Source: Acinetobacter tjernbergiae DSM 14971 = CIP 107465
GTDB lineage: Bacteria; Pseudomonadota; Gammaproteobacteria; Pseudomonadales; Moraxellaceae
Direction of reading: 5' to 3'
NCBI RefSeq assembly: GCF_000374425.1
Contig: NZ_KB894355.1
Span: forward strand, 62,001-126,000
Length of the DNA stretch: 64,000 nucleotides
A model generated the notes under the pieces. The model was not told the DNA's origin. It ran no database searches and saw only the letters and a list, made by a program, of their open reading frames with translations. The position numbers and the translations under genes were made by a program. How positions within the stretch are numbered: the stretch's first letter is position 1; every line of letters starts with the position of its first letter. Below are positions 45,973 through 55,997 of this stretch, in pieces.

Positions 45973-48198
45973 ATGCCTACCCCAAATTCTAACGCTATTC
46001 TGTACCGTATTCGAGTTGCAATACCCGTTTATGTGTATGACACGTTTGACTATACGGTCAGTGCTGAGCAATACGATCAAGCACAGGTTGGCGCACGTGT
46101 TGCGATTTCATTTGGTCGGCAAAATCTGATTGGAATCATTACTGAAAAAGTTGATCCCAATGACCTATTCACAGGGCAATTCAAACTTAAAGCCATCACG
46201 GAATTACTCGATCAGGAATCAATTCTAGATCAACAAGTTTTAACTTTGTTGACATGGTCAGCACAATATTACCAATTCCCAATTGGTGAGGTCATGCAAA
46301 GCGCCTTACCTTCGCTACTAAGGCAAGGACGAGCTTTAGATATTCTATTTCATCAATGGAAAATTATCCCAAATGACAACCCTGATGCTTTATTAAAACG
46401 TTCTCAAAAACAATATGATGCTTACCAAATTCTCAAACTACATCTACATGGTACAACCGAAAATATTTTAAATCTCAGTGGTATCGAAACAGCTACACTC
46501 AAAGCACTAGAGAAAAAAGGTCTGGTTGAATGTTGTCTTGAACCACATGATTTCACCCCAACACCTGTGCAATTGGCTCAAGTTCCCTTAACACCGAATG
46601 AAGATCAGAAAAAATCCATTCAGCAAATCCTAAAAGCACTCCATCATTATCAAGCATTTTTACTTGATGGCTTGACAGGCAGTGGTAAGACTGAAGTCTA
46701 TTTGCAAGTCATGTATGACGTGTTAAAACAAGGCAAACAAGTGCTGGTGTTAGTCCCTGAAATTGGTCTCACACCTCAAACCGTTGCTCGTTTTAAATCA
46801 CGTTTTCATTGTGATGTAGCGTTATTGCACTCAGGTTTAAATGACTCGAAGCGTTTACAGGCATGGCAACAGGCTCAAACAGGTAAAGCCTCGATTATTA
46901 TTGGCACTCGCTCTGCGACCTATACGCCACTGCCTCGATTAGGTTTGATCATCCTTGATGAGGAACATGATCTCTCGTATAAGCAACAAGAAGGTTTCCG
47001 TTACCATACCCGTGATGTGGCGTTATATCGTGGGCATTTGCAAGGCTGTCCCGTCATTCTCGGTTCTGCCACCCCGAGTATTGATAGCTATCATTTGGTG
47101 GAATCAGGCAAGTTGCACTTGCTTGAACTAAATCAACGTGCGGGTGTTGCTGTTTTACCAAAAATGCATGTCATTGATTTAAAAATTGCCAAAAAGAAGC
47201 ATGGCATCAGTCAAAGCTTACTTGAGCAGATCAAACACACCCTAGAGCGTAAAGAACAGGTACTCATCTTTTTAAATCGACGTGGTTATGCTCCTGTTTT
47301 GATGTGTGAAAGCTGCGGTTGGCAAGCCAATTGCCCACATTGTGATGCGCACTTTACCCTACACGCTCAGCCCTATCATTATTTGCATTGCCACCATTGC
47401 GGTACCATCAATCGTCTTCCGGAGCATTGTCCTGCATGTCAAAAACAAAGCTTAAAAACCATAGGTGCAGGAACAGCAAAACTTGAAGAACACTTACAAG
47501 AATTGTTTCCCCACAATGAAGTGATTCGAGTCGATCGAGACAGCACCAGTCGAGTCGGCAGTTGGCAGAAGATTTATGACCGTATTCAACAAAATAAACC
47601 CAGTATTTTATTGGGCACGCAAATGCTCGCCAAAGGTCATCACTTCCCTCATGTCACTTTAGTTGCCATTTTAGATATTGATGCAGGCTTGCTCAGCGTC
47701 GACCCTCGTGCGCCTGAACGAACTGCACAACTGATTGTACAAGTAGCAGGGCGCGCTGGTCGTGGTGAACATAAAGGTAGTGTCTATTTACAAAGCTTGC
47801 GTCCCGATCACCCGATGTTGACGACGTTAATTGAGCATGACTACCGTACTGTCGCCAAACAAATGCTGGCTGATCGCAAGATTGCCATGCTCCCCCCGTA
47901 TCGTTATGCAGTATTGATTCGGGTTGAATCTAAGGATCGAGACTATAGCCAACAATTTTTAGCGGACATTGCGCAACAATTACGGACAATCGCTGGCGAT
48001 ATCGTGGATATTTGGGGGCCAATTCCTGCACCGATGGAACGTAAAGCAGGACGCTATAGGGCGCATATGGTGATTTTGTCTGCCGATCGTGCAAAACTGC
48101 ATTTCTATTTACGTCAGTGGTGGCAGCAAGTGGTACATTTACCGCGTCAGCATCTGCTGAGACTCTCGATTGATGTTGATCCACAAGAGTTTAGTTAA
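45973..48198 (+). CDS. priA: Primosomal protein N' (PriA helicase)
   Basis: 741 residues from the ATG at 45973, preceded by GAAG; the open frame to 45931 has no good ribosome binding site. Restarts replication at stalled forks and D-loops. The N-terminal DNA-binding domain is followed by the helicase core with Walker A LLDGLTGSGKTEVY, the DEEH box ILDEEHDLSYKQQ and the C-terminal helicase motifs. The zinc-binding region carries CESCGWQANCPHCDAHF and CHHCGTINRLPEHCPACQ. Cytosolic. Divergent from gspF. Confidence 0.95.
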   Translation: MPTPNSNAILYRIRVAIPVYVYDTFDYTVSAEQYDQAQVGARVAISFGRQNLIGIITEKVDPNDLFTGQFKLKAITELLDQESILDQQVLTLLTWSAQYYQFPIGEVMQSALPSLLRQGRALDILFHQWKIIPNDNPDALLKRSQKQYDAYQILKLHLHGTTENILNLSGIETATLKALEKKGLVECCLEPHDFTPTPVQLAQVPLTPNEDQKKSIQQILKALHHYQAFLLDGLTGSGKTEVYLQVMYDVLKQGKQVLVLVPEIGLTPQTVARFKSRFHCDVALLHSGLNDSKRLQAWQQAQTGKASIIIGTRSATYTPLPRLGLIILDEEHDLSYKQQEGFRYHTRDVALYRGHLQGCPVILGSATPSIDSYHLVESGKLHLLELNQRAGVAVLPKMHVIDLKIAKKKHGISQSLLEQIKHTLERKEQVLIFLNRRGYAPVLMCESCGWQANCPHCDAHFTLHAQPYHYLHCHHCGTINRLPEHCPACQKQSLKTIGAGTAKLEEHLQELFPHNEVIRVDRDSTSRVGSWQKIYDRIQQNKPSILLGTQMLAKGHHFPHVTLVAILDIDAGLLSVDPRAPERTAQLIVQVAGRAGRGEHKGSVYLQSLRPDHPMLTTLIEHDYRTVAKQMLADRKIAMLPPYRYAVLIRVESKDRDYSQQFLADIAQQLRTIAGDIVDIWGPIPAPMERKAGRYRAHMVILSADRAKLHFYLRQWWQQVVHLPRQHLLRLSIDVDPQEFS

Positions 48199-48456
48199 TT
48201 GAATAGTCTGATGTGAAAAGCGATCAAGTGCTTTTTCAAAGAGGATTGATACTGCATTTCACTTGATCACCCATCCTTCGTGATCGAGACTGGTAACATG
48301 AATATTGCTTATCCAACATACATTTGAGATCAACGACGTAACGTATTCTCCCACTGAGTTAAAAATGATGTTTCCAACCATCATATTTCAGATACTATTT
48401 TTACATGCGACTCATTTGAGTTAGTCTGAACCTAATAGAAAAATTTGAGGCATTCA

Positions 48457-50274
48457 ATGTCTTTACTGCTACCGATCATTTTTTTACTGGCTGCAACTTT
48501 AATTTTTGTTCCTCTAGCAAAACGCTACATCGGCACTCCTGTTTTGGGTTATCTCATGGCAGGACTTTTACTTGGCTCAAGTATTTTAGGACTTATTGAA
48601 GATGTACAATTCATCAACCAACTCTTGCTCTTGGGCATGATGATGGTGATGTTTTGGATCGGTTTTAGCTTTCGACCACAACAACTTTGGCTAGAACGTC
48701 ATGCGATTCTGAAAAATAGTGGTACACAACTTGCGTTCATTGCGACCCTACTCATCAGTATCTGTTATTTATACTTGCATGACTTGCTCACCAGTATCAT
48801 TCTTGGACTTGCCTTAGCCTTTTCTTCAGTTGTATTAACTCAACAATTACTTCAACAAAAACAGCAACTCAATAGCAAACTTGGACAAGCAAGCTTAGCC
48901 ACCTTGCAATTTCAAGCTTTTATTGCTGTGATCTTCATTTCACTCTTTCCTTTACTTGAAGATACTGCTTCCACACGACACGGTATTGCTTATTTTGCTG
49001 CGATTATTGCGACCATTTCAGGTTTGTTTTTAGCAAGTCGTTATGTAGTTCGACCAGCTTTCCGATTTTTAGCAGGTAGAGGCAGTATTCAATTAATCCC
49101 CGTTTTGAGTTTATTGATTGTGCTCTCTGTTATTTTAATTATGGAGGTTCTCAATATTCATGTTTTGATTGGTGCATTTTTAGCAGGATTACTCTTAACT
49201 GAGACCGAGTTTAAAGCTGAAGTTGAACGGATTATTCAGCCTTTTAAAGAGCCGATGGTTGGGCTATTTTTCCTTACGATTGGCTTAGGACTTTCACTTG
49301 AGCCTTTAAGGCAATCCCCATTATTCATTTTAGGTTCGATTTTCGGTTTGGTCTTGATCAAAGTTGCTGTTATTGCCGCGATGAGTTATTACCAGCAACG
49401 CCATGCCAAACTGAGTACGCTTTTTGCACTCACACTTGCGCAAAGTGGTGAACTGGCTTTTATTTTGCTCAAACTGGCAGAAAGTGAAAATTTAATCACC
49501 AACAATTTAGTGACATCTAGCTTACTGATCATCTTTGGTTCTATGTTACTAACCCCACTCCTGTATTGGCTATTTGATACAAAAATTTCACCAAGACTAA
49601 ATAAACAAGTTGCTGTACAAATTGAAGATATTCCACAGCACCCTATTTTAATTATCGGTTTCGGTCGTTTTGGGCAAGTGGTTGCACGTACTTTACATGC
49701 GCAAGGCAAACGGTTTAGTGTGATTGATAGTAATCAACCTGATGCCCATTTTATTGAGCAATATGGACATCGTTTCTTTGATGCTGATGTCACTCAAGTC
49801 GAAAATCTACGCTCCGCAGGTATCGAATATTGCAAATTATTGATTCTTGCAATTGATGATGTTGAAGACAGTATGAATTTGACACGTCACCTTCGTTTAA
49901 ATTATCCAGATTTAACTTTATTTGTCCGTGCGCGTGATCGACACCACACCCATTTACTCCATGATTTAGATGTACTGCATATTTGGCGTGAAACCTATGC
50001 TTCATCATTAGCACTGGCTCAGCAGGCACTGATCCAAACTGGGCTTTCAGTTGAAGAAGCTCAAGCTCAAATTGCATTATTTAAACAAGAAGATGAACGA
50101 TTACTTGAACAGCAACATTGGATTCACCTAGAAGAAGAGTGTATTGAAAATTATCCAAATGCGATGGCAGAGCTCGAGTATTTGTTTGAAAACACAAAAG
50201 CTTTCGTGTCAAATCGCACGAGCAGTGATCAAAACATACAAAGTGATGCAAATTCACTCAATGGAACATCTTGA
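48457..50274 (+). CDS. CPA2-family cation:proton antiporter with RCK domain
   Basis: 605 residues. About twelve transmembrane helices in the first 380 residues, including HVLIGAFLAGLLLTETEFKAEVE, the typical KefB/KefC exchanger core, then a TrkA-N/RCK domain from about 400 (HPILIIGFGRFGQVVARTLHAQGKRFSVID), which binds nucleotide. KefB/KefC homologues export potassium under electrophilic stress and are gated by glutathione. No kefF/kefG partner is here. The ATG at 48457 has GAGG upstream; the frame to 48445 is only a few codons longer. Confidence 0.9.
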   Translation: MSLLLPIIFLLAATLIFVPLAKRYIGTPVLGYLMAGLLLGSSILGLIEDVQFINQLLLLGMMMVMFWIGFSFRPQQLWLERHAILKNSGTQLAFIATLLISICYLYLHDLLTSIILGLALAFSSVVLTQQLLQQKQQLNSKLGQASLATLQFQAFIAVIFISLFPLLEDTASTRHGIAYFAAIIATISGLFLASRYVVRPAFRFLAGRGSIQLIPVLSLLIVLSVILIMEVLNIHVLIGAFLAGLLLTETEFKAEVERIIQPFKEPMVGLFFLTIGLGLSLEPLRQSPLFILGSIFGLVLIKVAVIAAMSYYQQRHAKLSTLFALTLAQSGELAFILLKLAESENLITNNLVTSSLLIIFGSMLLTPLLYWLFDTKISPRLNKQVAVQIEDIPQHPILIIGFGRFGQVVARTLHAQGKRFSVIDSNQPDAHFIEQYGHRFFDADVTQVENLRSAGIEYCKLLILAIDDVEDSMNLTRHLRLNYPDLTLFVRARDRHHTHLLHDLDVLHIWRETYASSLALAQQALIQTGLSVEEAQAQIALFKQEDERLLEQQHWIHLEEECIENYPNAMAELEYLFENTKAFVSNRTSSDQNIQSDANSLNGTS

Positions 50275-50323
50275 GTTTTGGCAAACTGACACCATTATTG
50301 ACTGCATAACCATGCCCTTTTTA

Positions 50324-50378
50324 TAAAGCCCAGAGTGCTTTACAAGGCAAAGCGTTGCTTTGTTTTCCCCTGAGGGGA
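50324..50378 (+). promoter_or_regulatory. Three tandem hairpins before hslO
   Basis: TAAAGC/GCTTTA (50324-50342), CAAAGC/GCTTTG (50348-50362, followed by TTTT) and TCCCC-TGA-GGGGA (50366-50378). The middle one may end upstream transcription; the last stands just before the ribosome binding site of hslO. Confidence 0.5.
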
Positions 50379-50392
50379 TACTGGAGAAAAAT

Positions 50393-51268
50393 ATGTCTGA
50401 TTTACGCCAACGCTTTTTTATCGAAGATTGCCCTATTCGTGGTGAAGTCGTTCATTTAGAAGAAACACTACAAACCATTTTGGCGCAACGTGAATATATG
50501 CCTGCGGTACAAAGCCTATTGGGTGAAATGTTAAGTGCAATTGCCCTACTTGCAAGTACATTGAAAATCCGTGGTTGTATTAGCTTACAAATTCAAGCAA
50601 GTGGCACATTCAAATGGGCTATGGCGGAATGCAACCATTTAGGTGAAGTTCGTGCCTTAGCTGATTATGAGGAAGATCCACGCTTTGTCGAAGGCACGGA
50701 CAGTCGTACTGTGCTTGCTGCCTTAATCAATCCAGTATTGTTTATTAATATTGAACCTGAACACGGCGAACGTTATCAAGGTATCGTACCGCTTGATCAA
50801 CCGACTTTGGCAGGTTGTTTGACTCAATATTATGATCTGTCTGCACAGATTCCGACGCATATCGTATTAGCAACCAATAGTAAACGTTCAGGTGGCTTAT
50901 TGATTCAATTGCTTCCACGCAATGACGAAGAAGAGCAAAAGTTAGTCGATGAAGACTTATGGCCACGTTTAACCATGTTGACTGAAACCCTGAAACCAGA
51001 AGAACTGACTGATCTTTCAGCCAATGAAATTCTATATCGCCTTTACAACGAAGAAGAAGTGCGTTTACCTGAAGTCGAGCAGTTAAAGTTTGGTTGTACC
51101 TGCTCAAAAGAACGCTGTGCCAATGCCCTGATTCAGATTGGCGTTGATGCAGTACATGAAACTTTAGAAGCACAAAACCCAATTCAAATGGATTGCCAAT
51201 TCTGTAATACCCGTTATGAGTTTTCAGCAGAAGAAGCTTTAGGTTTGTTTGGTGAGCATTTGAGTTAA
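50393..51268 (+). CDS. hslO: Redox-regulated chaperone Hsp33
   Basis: 291 residues from the ATG at 50393, with CTGGAG upstream. Redox-activated holdase chaperone. The C-terminal zinc-binding cysteines are FGCTCSKERC and DCQFCNTRY (a CxC and a CxxC pair), which release zinc and form disulfides in oxidative and heat stress. Typical blocks are FIEDCPIRGEVVHLEE and YYDLSAQIPTHIVLAT. Cytosolic. Single-gene unit. Confidence 0.96.
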   Translation: MSDLRQRFFIEDCPIRGEVVHLEETLQTILAQREYMPAVQSLLGEMLSAIALLASTLKIRGCISLQIQASGTFKWAMAECNHLGEVRALADYEEDPRFVEGTDSRTVLAALINPVLFINIEPEHGERYQGIVPLDQPTLAGCLTQYYDLSAQIPTHIVLATNSKRSGGLLIQLLPRNDEEEQKLVDEDLWPRLTMLTETLKPEELTDLSANEILYRLYNEEEVRLPEVEQLKFGCTCSKERCANALIQIGVDAVHETLEAQNPIQMDCQFCNTRYEFSAEEALGLFGEHLS

Positions 51269-51272
51269 CCCC

Positions 51273-51310
51273 AAATAACTCCTGTGTTATAGACACATGG
51301 GAGTTATTTC
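51273..51310. terminator. Terminator after hslO
   Basis: AAATAACTCC (51273-51282) pairs with GGAGTTATTT (51300-51309), with a short TGTG/CACA extension. It acts in both directions. Confidence 0.8.
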
Positions 51311-51604
51311 ATTCATCAATACAACTGGTCTTTATCATTGCCTGATTCCAAATATTTTCAAATGCTTCTTTTTATATGATTTCAATAATAATTTGTGGAT
51401 CAGCTTCTATTACGTCTTTAAATAACCAATTATATTTTGAGCTAAAACTAAAATATTCAAGCCCATCAATACTTAAACACTCTCACTAACCACCTCTAAA
51501 AACTTCGATTTTACGAATTTCTTCAATTTCATCATTTAGTTCTCCATAGATTAAACACGGCTCATCAACAAAATCATGAATCCATTGCACTTCCAATATT
51601 GCAT
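51309..51604 (-). pseudogene. Decayed DUF6881-like (immunity-type) gene
   Basis: On the minus strand an ATG at 51604, with TGAGGGG placed correctly upstream, opens a frame that is soon shifted. The next frame reads LEVQWIHDFVDEPCLIYGEL followed by NDEIEEIRKIEVFRGG and then a stop. A further frame continues LEYFSFSSKYNWLFKD, VIEADPQIIIEII, an internal TAA, and KEAFENIWNQA to a TGA at 51309. The order of blocks (WIHDF-DEP, RKIEVFRDG, ADPQ, then EEF) is that of DUF6881 proteins, as I recall them. At least two frameshifts and one stop make it non-functional. Confidence 0.65.
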
Positions 51605-51738
51605 CAATGCCCCTCAGTAAATTAAGTTAGCTGTTGCTCTTTCAATTTTTTGAAACAAGATCAAAACACAACACCTCTATCCTTTCTGTCTCAATCATCA
51701 AATAATAGAACGAAAAGCAATAGATTAGATGATAAGTA

Positions 51739-52683
51739 ATGGCAAAAAATTATTATGAAGAGCTGGGTGTTTCCAGAGATGCCGCAGCAGATGAAATCAA
51801 AAAAGCCTATCGAAAACTGGCGCGTAAATATCATCCAGACATTAGTAAAGAAACTGATGCTGAAGCCAAAATGCAAGCCATTAATGTCGCTTATGACACC
51901 TTAAGTAATCCCGAAAAAAAAGCGGAATACGATCAAATGTTAGATCATCCACAGGGCTTTTCCAATTTCGGACAAGGCAATCAAAGTGGCTTTGATGGCT
52001 CACAGTTCTATCGTCAAAGTTCAGGCGATGGTGCAGACTTTAGTGGTTTTGAAGACTTATTTGGTCGCTTTGGTTCAGGCTTTGGTGGCGGGCAACAACG
52101 TTCGCAACGCCAGCAACGTAACCATCGAGGTGAAGATCAACATGCCAGTATTCAAATTGATTTAGAGATTGCCTACCACGGTTCAACTCAACAAATCACA
52201 CTACAAATCCCAACCTATAATGTGTATGGTGAACCAGAAGTACAGCGTAAAACCCTAGAGGTCAAAATTCCAAAAGGAATGAAAGAGGGTCAACAAATCC
52301 GCTTAAATGGTCAAGGACAAAGTGGTATCAATGGCGGTGAAAATGGCGATCTGTATATTGAAATCCAATATAAAGATACCGACCGAATCCGAGTTGAAGG
52401 GGCTGATGTTTATCAAACCATTGATGTGAGTCCTTGGGAAGCAGGCTTAGGGCAAAGCATCGAAGTCAATACTCCTGCTGGGCAGCTCAAAGTCAATTTA
52501 CCGAAAAATGCCAAAAATGGACAACAACTACGTCTCAAAGATAAAGGAATACCAAACAAAACCGCAGGGCATTTATACCTGATTATTAATATTGTTTTAC
52601 CGCCAGCGCACAATGAACAAGAGCAACAGGCTTATCAACAATTTGCCGATGCCTTTCCTTCATTCCGACCTCGTGCCTCATAA
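51739..52683 (+). CDS. cbpA: CbpA-type J-domain chaperone
   Basis: 314 residues. N-terminal J domain (about 1-70) with the HPD motif at residues 32-34 (YHPDISKETDAEA), a Gly/Phe/Gln-rich linker (about 75-140) and a C-terminal DnaJ substrate-binding domain in two parts (LEIAYHG, GQQIRLNGQGQSG, LPKNAKNGQQLRLKDKG). It lacks the DnaJ zinc-finger cysteines, so it is CbpA type: a DnaK co-chaperone that also binds curved DNA. The modulator gene cbpM follows at 11 bp. Confidence 0.93.
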   Translation: MAKNYYEELGVSRDAAADEIKKAYRKLARKYHPDISKETDAEAKMQAINVAYDTLSNPEKKAEYDQMLDHPQGFSNFGQGNQSGFDGSQFYRQSSGDGADFSGFEDLFGRFGSGFGGGQQRSQRQQRNHRGEDQHASIQIDLEIAYHGSTQQITLQIPTYNVYGEPEVQRKTLEVKIPKGMKEGQQIRLNGQGQSGINGGENGDLYIEIQYKDTDRIRVEGADVYQTIDVSPWEAGLGQSIEVNTPAGQLKVNLPKNAKNGQQLRLKDKGIPNKTAGHLYLIINIVLPPAHNEQEQQAYQQFADAFPSFRPRAS

Positions 52684-52694
52684 GGAGTAAGCTC

Positions 52695-53021
52695 ATGACA
52701 ACCATTCAATACAAAGAAATTCAATATAACGGTCACTACCAAGTTGAAATCATTGATGAACAATTGGCACTTGATCTTGAGCATTTTGCAGAGGCATGTG
52801 GTCAAAGTACTGATTGGGTCTTAAAACTGATTGATTACGATATATTACAGATCAAAGTCGATCCGCAAAGTTATCAATTTATTGGTGAGGATGTCGCTCG
52901 GGCACGTCGAGCCTATCGTTTACAACGTGATTTCGATGCAAGCTTATCTGCCGTTGCAATCATGCTTGACTTAATTGATGAAGTACAACAACTCCGCAAG
53001 CAGCTCAAACACTTTCATTAA
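52695..53021 (+). CDS. cbpM: Chaperone modulator CbpM
   Basis: 108 residues with the MerR-like helix-turn-helix lay-out of CbpM (LALDLEHFAEACGQSTDWVLKLID, VARARRAYRLQRDFDASLSAVAIMLDLIDEVQQLRKQL). It binds the J domain of CbpA and blocks its DnaK activity and DNA binding. Operon with cbpA: 11-bp gap and a GGAG sequence before the ATG. Confidence 0.9.
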   Translation: MTTIQYKEIQYNGHYQVEIIDEQLALDLEHFAEACGQSTDWVLKLIDYDILQIKVDPQSYQFIGEDVARARRAYRLQRDFDASLSAVAIMLDLIDEVQQLRKQLKHFH

Positions 53022-53057
53022 GCCATCATATCGATATCAATGACTAGACTAAACTCA

Positions 53058-54281
53058 TTATTTCAGTTTAGTCATTTTCTCGACTTCTTTTAGCGTTTGC
53101 TTAATCGGCTCATAATCCAAGAACCATAACAAATTAACATTGCGCTGTTTATGCTGTTGTGCCAGTAAATCAATCACACTACGCTCACCACGTCCAACCA
53201 AATGTTGCTGATAAAAGTAGTACAGTAATACCACCGTGCTCATCATCATCACCGCGAGCATAATCCAAAATCCAACAGGTGATTTCAGCCCAGGAATAAA
53301 CTCAAAGTTCATTCCATATACCCCAGTCAATAAGGTTAATGGCGCAAAGATTGCGGTAATAATTGCCAGAATACGCATATTTTCATTGGTTTGATTGGCA
53401 ATCGCAGAGAAATGTAAATCAATTGCCGATTGGATTGCATTTCTTAAACGCAAAGTATGCTTTTGTACCCGTTCCACATGACTCATTAAATCATTGAGAC
53501 GAACCAAGAGAATGTCTTGATTCTTATGCTTATGTTCACCAACAACATGATGATAATTATCAACTAACTCATCTCGAAACTCCTGTAAGGTCTCTATTTG
53601 TTCCTCACATAAATTTTCGATTTGCTGGAATGCCATATCTTCATGAAAGAGTTGATGCCACTGTTTAAAACGGCGGTTGCCCTGCAAAAGTTGCTGTTGC
53701 CAATATTCAACACGACGTGTCAATGGTGTACGCAAATTCAAATAACCATCAATCATGCTATTCAGTAATCTTAAAGATAGATCAGCAGGTGTACTGGGTA
53801 ATTTACGTGGCTTATTTTGTTCAGCAATTGCCCGCTCCATAATCACTTGAATACGCTGAATATAATTTTCTACTGCCTTATTACCCTGCTCTCGCACACT
53901 CACTAAAACACTCGGCGTTAGAATAAAACTCATCGGTGTGGTGGCTAAACCAAAGACACTTTCATGTGATTCTGAAATGCCATCACTTTCTAAAATCTGA
54001 TCATCAGGACTAATCAACTTCCGAAATACTAAGAGATCGTACTCTTCAACGGTATCGAAAGCACAAGGATGCTCAATATTAAGCAAATCTCGCATATGAA
54101 ATTCATTCAATACCAGCCCTGTGTGCTCATAAATGTTTTTCTGCCAAGACTCGGTATGATTGACCAAATCCTGTCTCAAACTATCGACCCATAAAAACTC
54201 AAGCGTATGTTCTGTTTGTTGTTGCACACTAATAAAAATCGTATTTTCACTGTGATGACGATAAAAATAATAAAGCTGCAT
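53058..54281 (-). CDS. CorA/ZntB-family divalent cation transporter
   Basis: 407 residues. A long cytosolic N-terminal domain with alpha/beta and helical parts (about 1-330) is followed by two C-terminal transmembrane helices with the diagnostic YGMNFEF motif between them (LLTGVYGMNFEFIPGLKSP). The pore-lining helix is IITAIFAPLTLLTG. It belongs to the CorA superfamily, which carries magnesium, cobalt or zinc; the ion is not decided by the sequence. Single-gene unit. Confidence 0.9.
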   Translation of the reverse strand: MQLYYFYRHHSENTIFISVQQQTEHTLEFLWVDSLRQDLVNHTESWQKNIYEHTGLVLNEFHMRDLLNIEHPCAFDTVEEYDLLVFRKLISPDDQILESDGISESHESVFGLATTPMSFILTPSVLVSVREQGNKAVENYIQRIQVIMERAIAEQNKPRKLPSTPADLSLRLLNSMIDGYLNLRTPLTRRVEYWQQQLLQGNRRFKQWHQLFHEDMAFQQIENLCEEQIETLQEFRDELVDNYHHVVGEHKHKNQDILLVRLNDLMSHVERVQKHTLRLRNAIQSAIDLHFSAIANQTNENMRILAIITAIFAPLTLLTGVYGMNFEFIPGLKSPVGFWIMLAVMMMSTVVLLYYFYQQHLVGRGERSVIDLLAQQHKQRNVNLLWFLDYEPIKQTLKEVEKMTKLK

Positions 54282-54372
54282 AGGGGCAAAATGAGTCTGA
54301 ATATCGATAGAAATGCTGCCATGAAGCTCGATAAAAAGCTACGGTTATTACATTGCAAGTACAGCACCAAAT

Positions 54373-54406
54373 AAAAAAGCCCCATATGCGAGGCATCGGG
54401 GCTTTT
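54373..54406 (-). terminator. Terminator after dctA
   Basis: AAAAGCCCC (54375-54383) and GGGGCTTTT (54398-54406) with an inner ATGC/GCAT pair; T run on the minus strand. Confidence 0.9.
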
Positions 54407-54421
54407 AAAAGGTAGAAGGTA

Positions 54422-55738
54422 TTACACTTCTTTTTCTGTCGGACGATGTTTCAACACGTGATCAAGTTGTTCTTTATCCAAAGCATTGTCCCATTTCGCA
54501 ACCACAATCGTTGCACAAGCATTCCCCACTAAATTGGTTAAAGCTCGGCACTCTGACATAAAACGGTCGATCCCCAAGATCAATGCCATACCAGCTACTG
54601 GGACGGCAGGTACAACTGAAAGTGTCGCAGCCAAAGTAATGAAACCTGCACCTGTAATCCCTGCTGCACCTTTAGAACTGAGCATTGCAACCAAAAGGAT
54701 CGTAATTTGTTGAGTCAGGGTCAATTCAATATTACATGCTTGTGCAATAAACAACGCTGCCAATGTCATATAAATATTGGTACCATCTAGGTTAAATGAA
54801 TAACCTGTCGGAATTACTAAACCGACCACCGACTTTTCACAACCTGCTTTTTCCATCTTCGCCATCAATGACGGTAAAGCCGCCTCTGACGAACTTGTTC
54901 CAAGTACTAACCACAACTCATCTTTGATATAACGAACTAAATCAATAATCGAGAAACCATTATAGCGTGCCACAGCACCTAGAATAACAATGACAAATAG
55001 TAAAGCGGTAATATAGAAAGTCGCAATCAGCAACATTAAATTACCAATTGAGCTGATCCCATAAGCACCAATCGTAAATGCCATCGCACCAAATGCACCA
55101 ATCGGCGCAAATCGCATCAACATACCCACCAGTGTAAATACAGGATTGGTTAACTGTTGTAGAAAGTCCGTCACTGGACGACCTAAATCACCTGATTTCG
55201 CCAAAGCTAAACCAAACAATACAGCCACAAATAGCACTTGAAGAATTTGACCTGAGACAAATGGGCTGACTAAAGTGTCAGGGATGATATTCATCAAAAA
55301 GCCAGTAATAGTAGATTCATGCGCTTTGGCCGCATATTCATCCACTTTGGTGCTGTGCAAAGTACTTGGGTCAATATTTAAACCATGACCCGGCTCAATC
55401 ACATTTCCGACGATAAGACCGATCACCAAAGCTAAGCTTGAGAAGGTCAAGAAGTAAATCATCGCCTTAGCAGTAACACGACCCACACTGCCGAGATTCT
55501 TCATCCCTGCAATACCTGTCACGACCGTCAAGAAAATTACAGGCGCAATAATCATTTTTACTAATTTAATGAACGCTTCACCTAATGGCTTCAAGCTCTC
55601 ACCAAACTCAGGAAAGAAATGACCAAGCAATATCCCGGCAACAATTGCAAAGATCACTTGTACATAAAGAATCTGATAAAACTTGGGTTTCTTTGGCGGT
55701 TGGTCATCTTGACCTGCGGCTACATGATCGACAAGCAT
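54422..55738 (-). CDS. dctA: C4-dicarboxylate:cation symporter DctA
   Basis: 438 residues from the ATG at 55738 with AAGGA upstream; the frame to 55798 starts without ribosome binding site. Sodium- or proton-coupled uptake of succinate, fumarate and malate. The dicarboxylate/glutamate symporter family blocks are [20 protein letters not shown] (the serine-rich hairpin motif), [20 protein letters not shown] and [19 protein letters not shown]; the last two resemble DctA rather than GltP. Eight transmembrane helices. It has its own terminator. Confidence 0.88.
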   Translation of the reverse strand: MLVDHVAAGQDDQPPKKPKFYQILYVQVIFAIVAGILLGHFFPEFGESLKPLGEAFIKLVKMIIAPVIFLTVVTGIAGMKNLGSVGRVTAKAMIYFLTFSSLALVIGLIVGNVIEPGHGLNIDPSTLHSTKVDEYAAKAHESTITGFLMNIIPDTLVSPFVSGQILQVLFVAVLFGLALAKSGDLGRPVTDFLQQLTNPVFTLVGMLMRFAPIGAFGAMAFTIGAYGISSIGNLMLLIATFYITALLFVIVILGAVARYNGFSIIDLVRYIKDELWLVLGTSSSEAALPSLMAKMEKAGCEKSVVGLVIPTGYSFNLDGTNIYMTLAALFIAQACNIELTLTQQITILLVAMLSSKGAAGITGAGFITLAATLSVVPAVPVAGMALILGIDRFMSECRALTNLVGNACATIVVAKWDNALDKEQLDHVLKHRPTEKEV

Positions 55739-55942
55739 GTGCGATATTCCTTCATATTGGATGAGCAAATAGACTTCCGAGTGTCTATCTAAAACCACAT
55801 AAACACAGGCAGGAACGGAAATTTTGGGAATTCTACGTTAATTAAAGTGCTCACAATAAAAGCTATAGACTAATGTCTAATATAAAAAACAATTATGTTT
55901 ATAATTTTTTAAATTTATGTCTTTAACAATCATCTACTTAAT

Positions 55943-55977
55943 AAAAAAGCGCATTGTTAAAACAATGCGCTTTTTTT
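55943..55977 (-). terminator. Terminator after pnp
   Basis: AAAAAAGCGCATTGTT (55943-55958) and AACAATGCGCTTTTTT (55961-55976) form a perfect stem; T run on the minus strand. Confidence 0.93.
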
Positions 55978-55997
55978 AAGCGAAATGCTTGATGGCA

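Larger units (their letters stand above)
51269..51738. other. Intergenic region containing a decayed gene
   Basis: 470 bases. It holds the hslO terminator and the degenerate minus-strand gene listed separately; the rest upstream of cbpA is AT-rich with no further feature. Confidence 0.6.

Noticed and set aside
48222..48268. GATCAAGTG/CACTTGATC inverted repeat after priA as a terminator
   Set aside because: The loop is about 29 bases and no T run follows, so I do not call it a terminator.
50745..51296. 183-residue open frame opposite hslO
   Set aside because: Antisense of a clear Hsp33 gene; no known motif.
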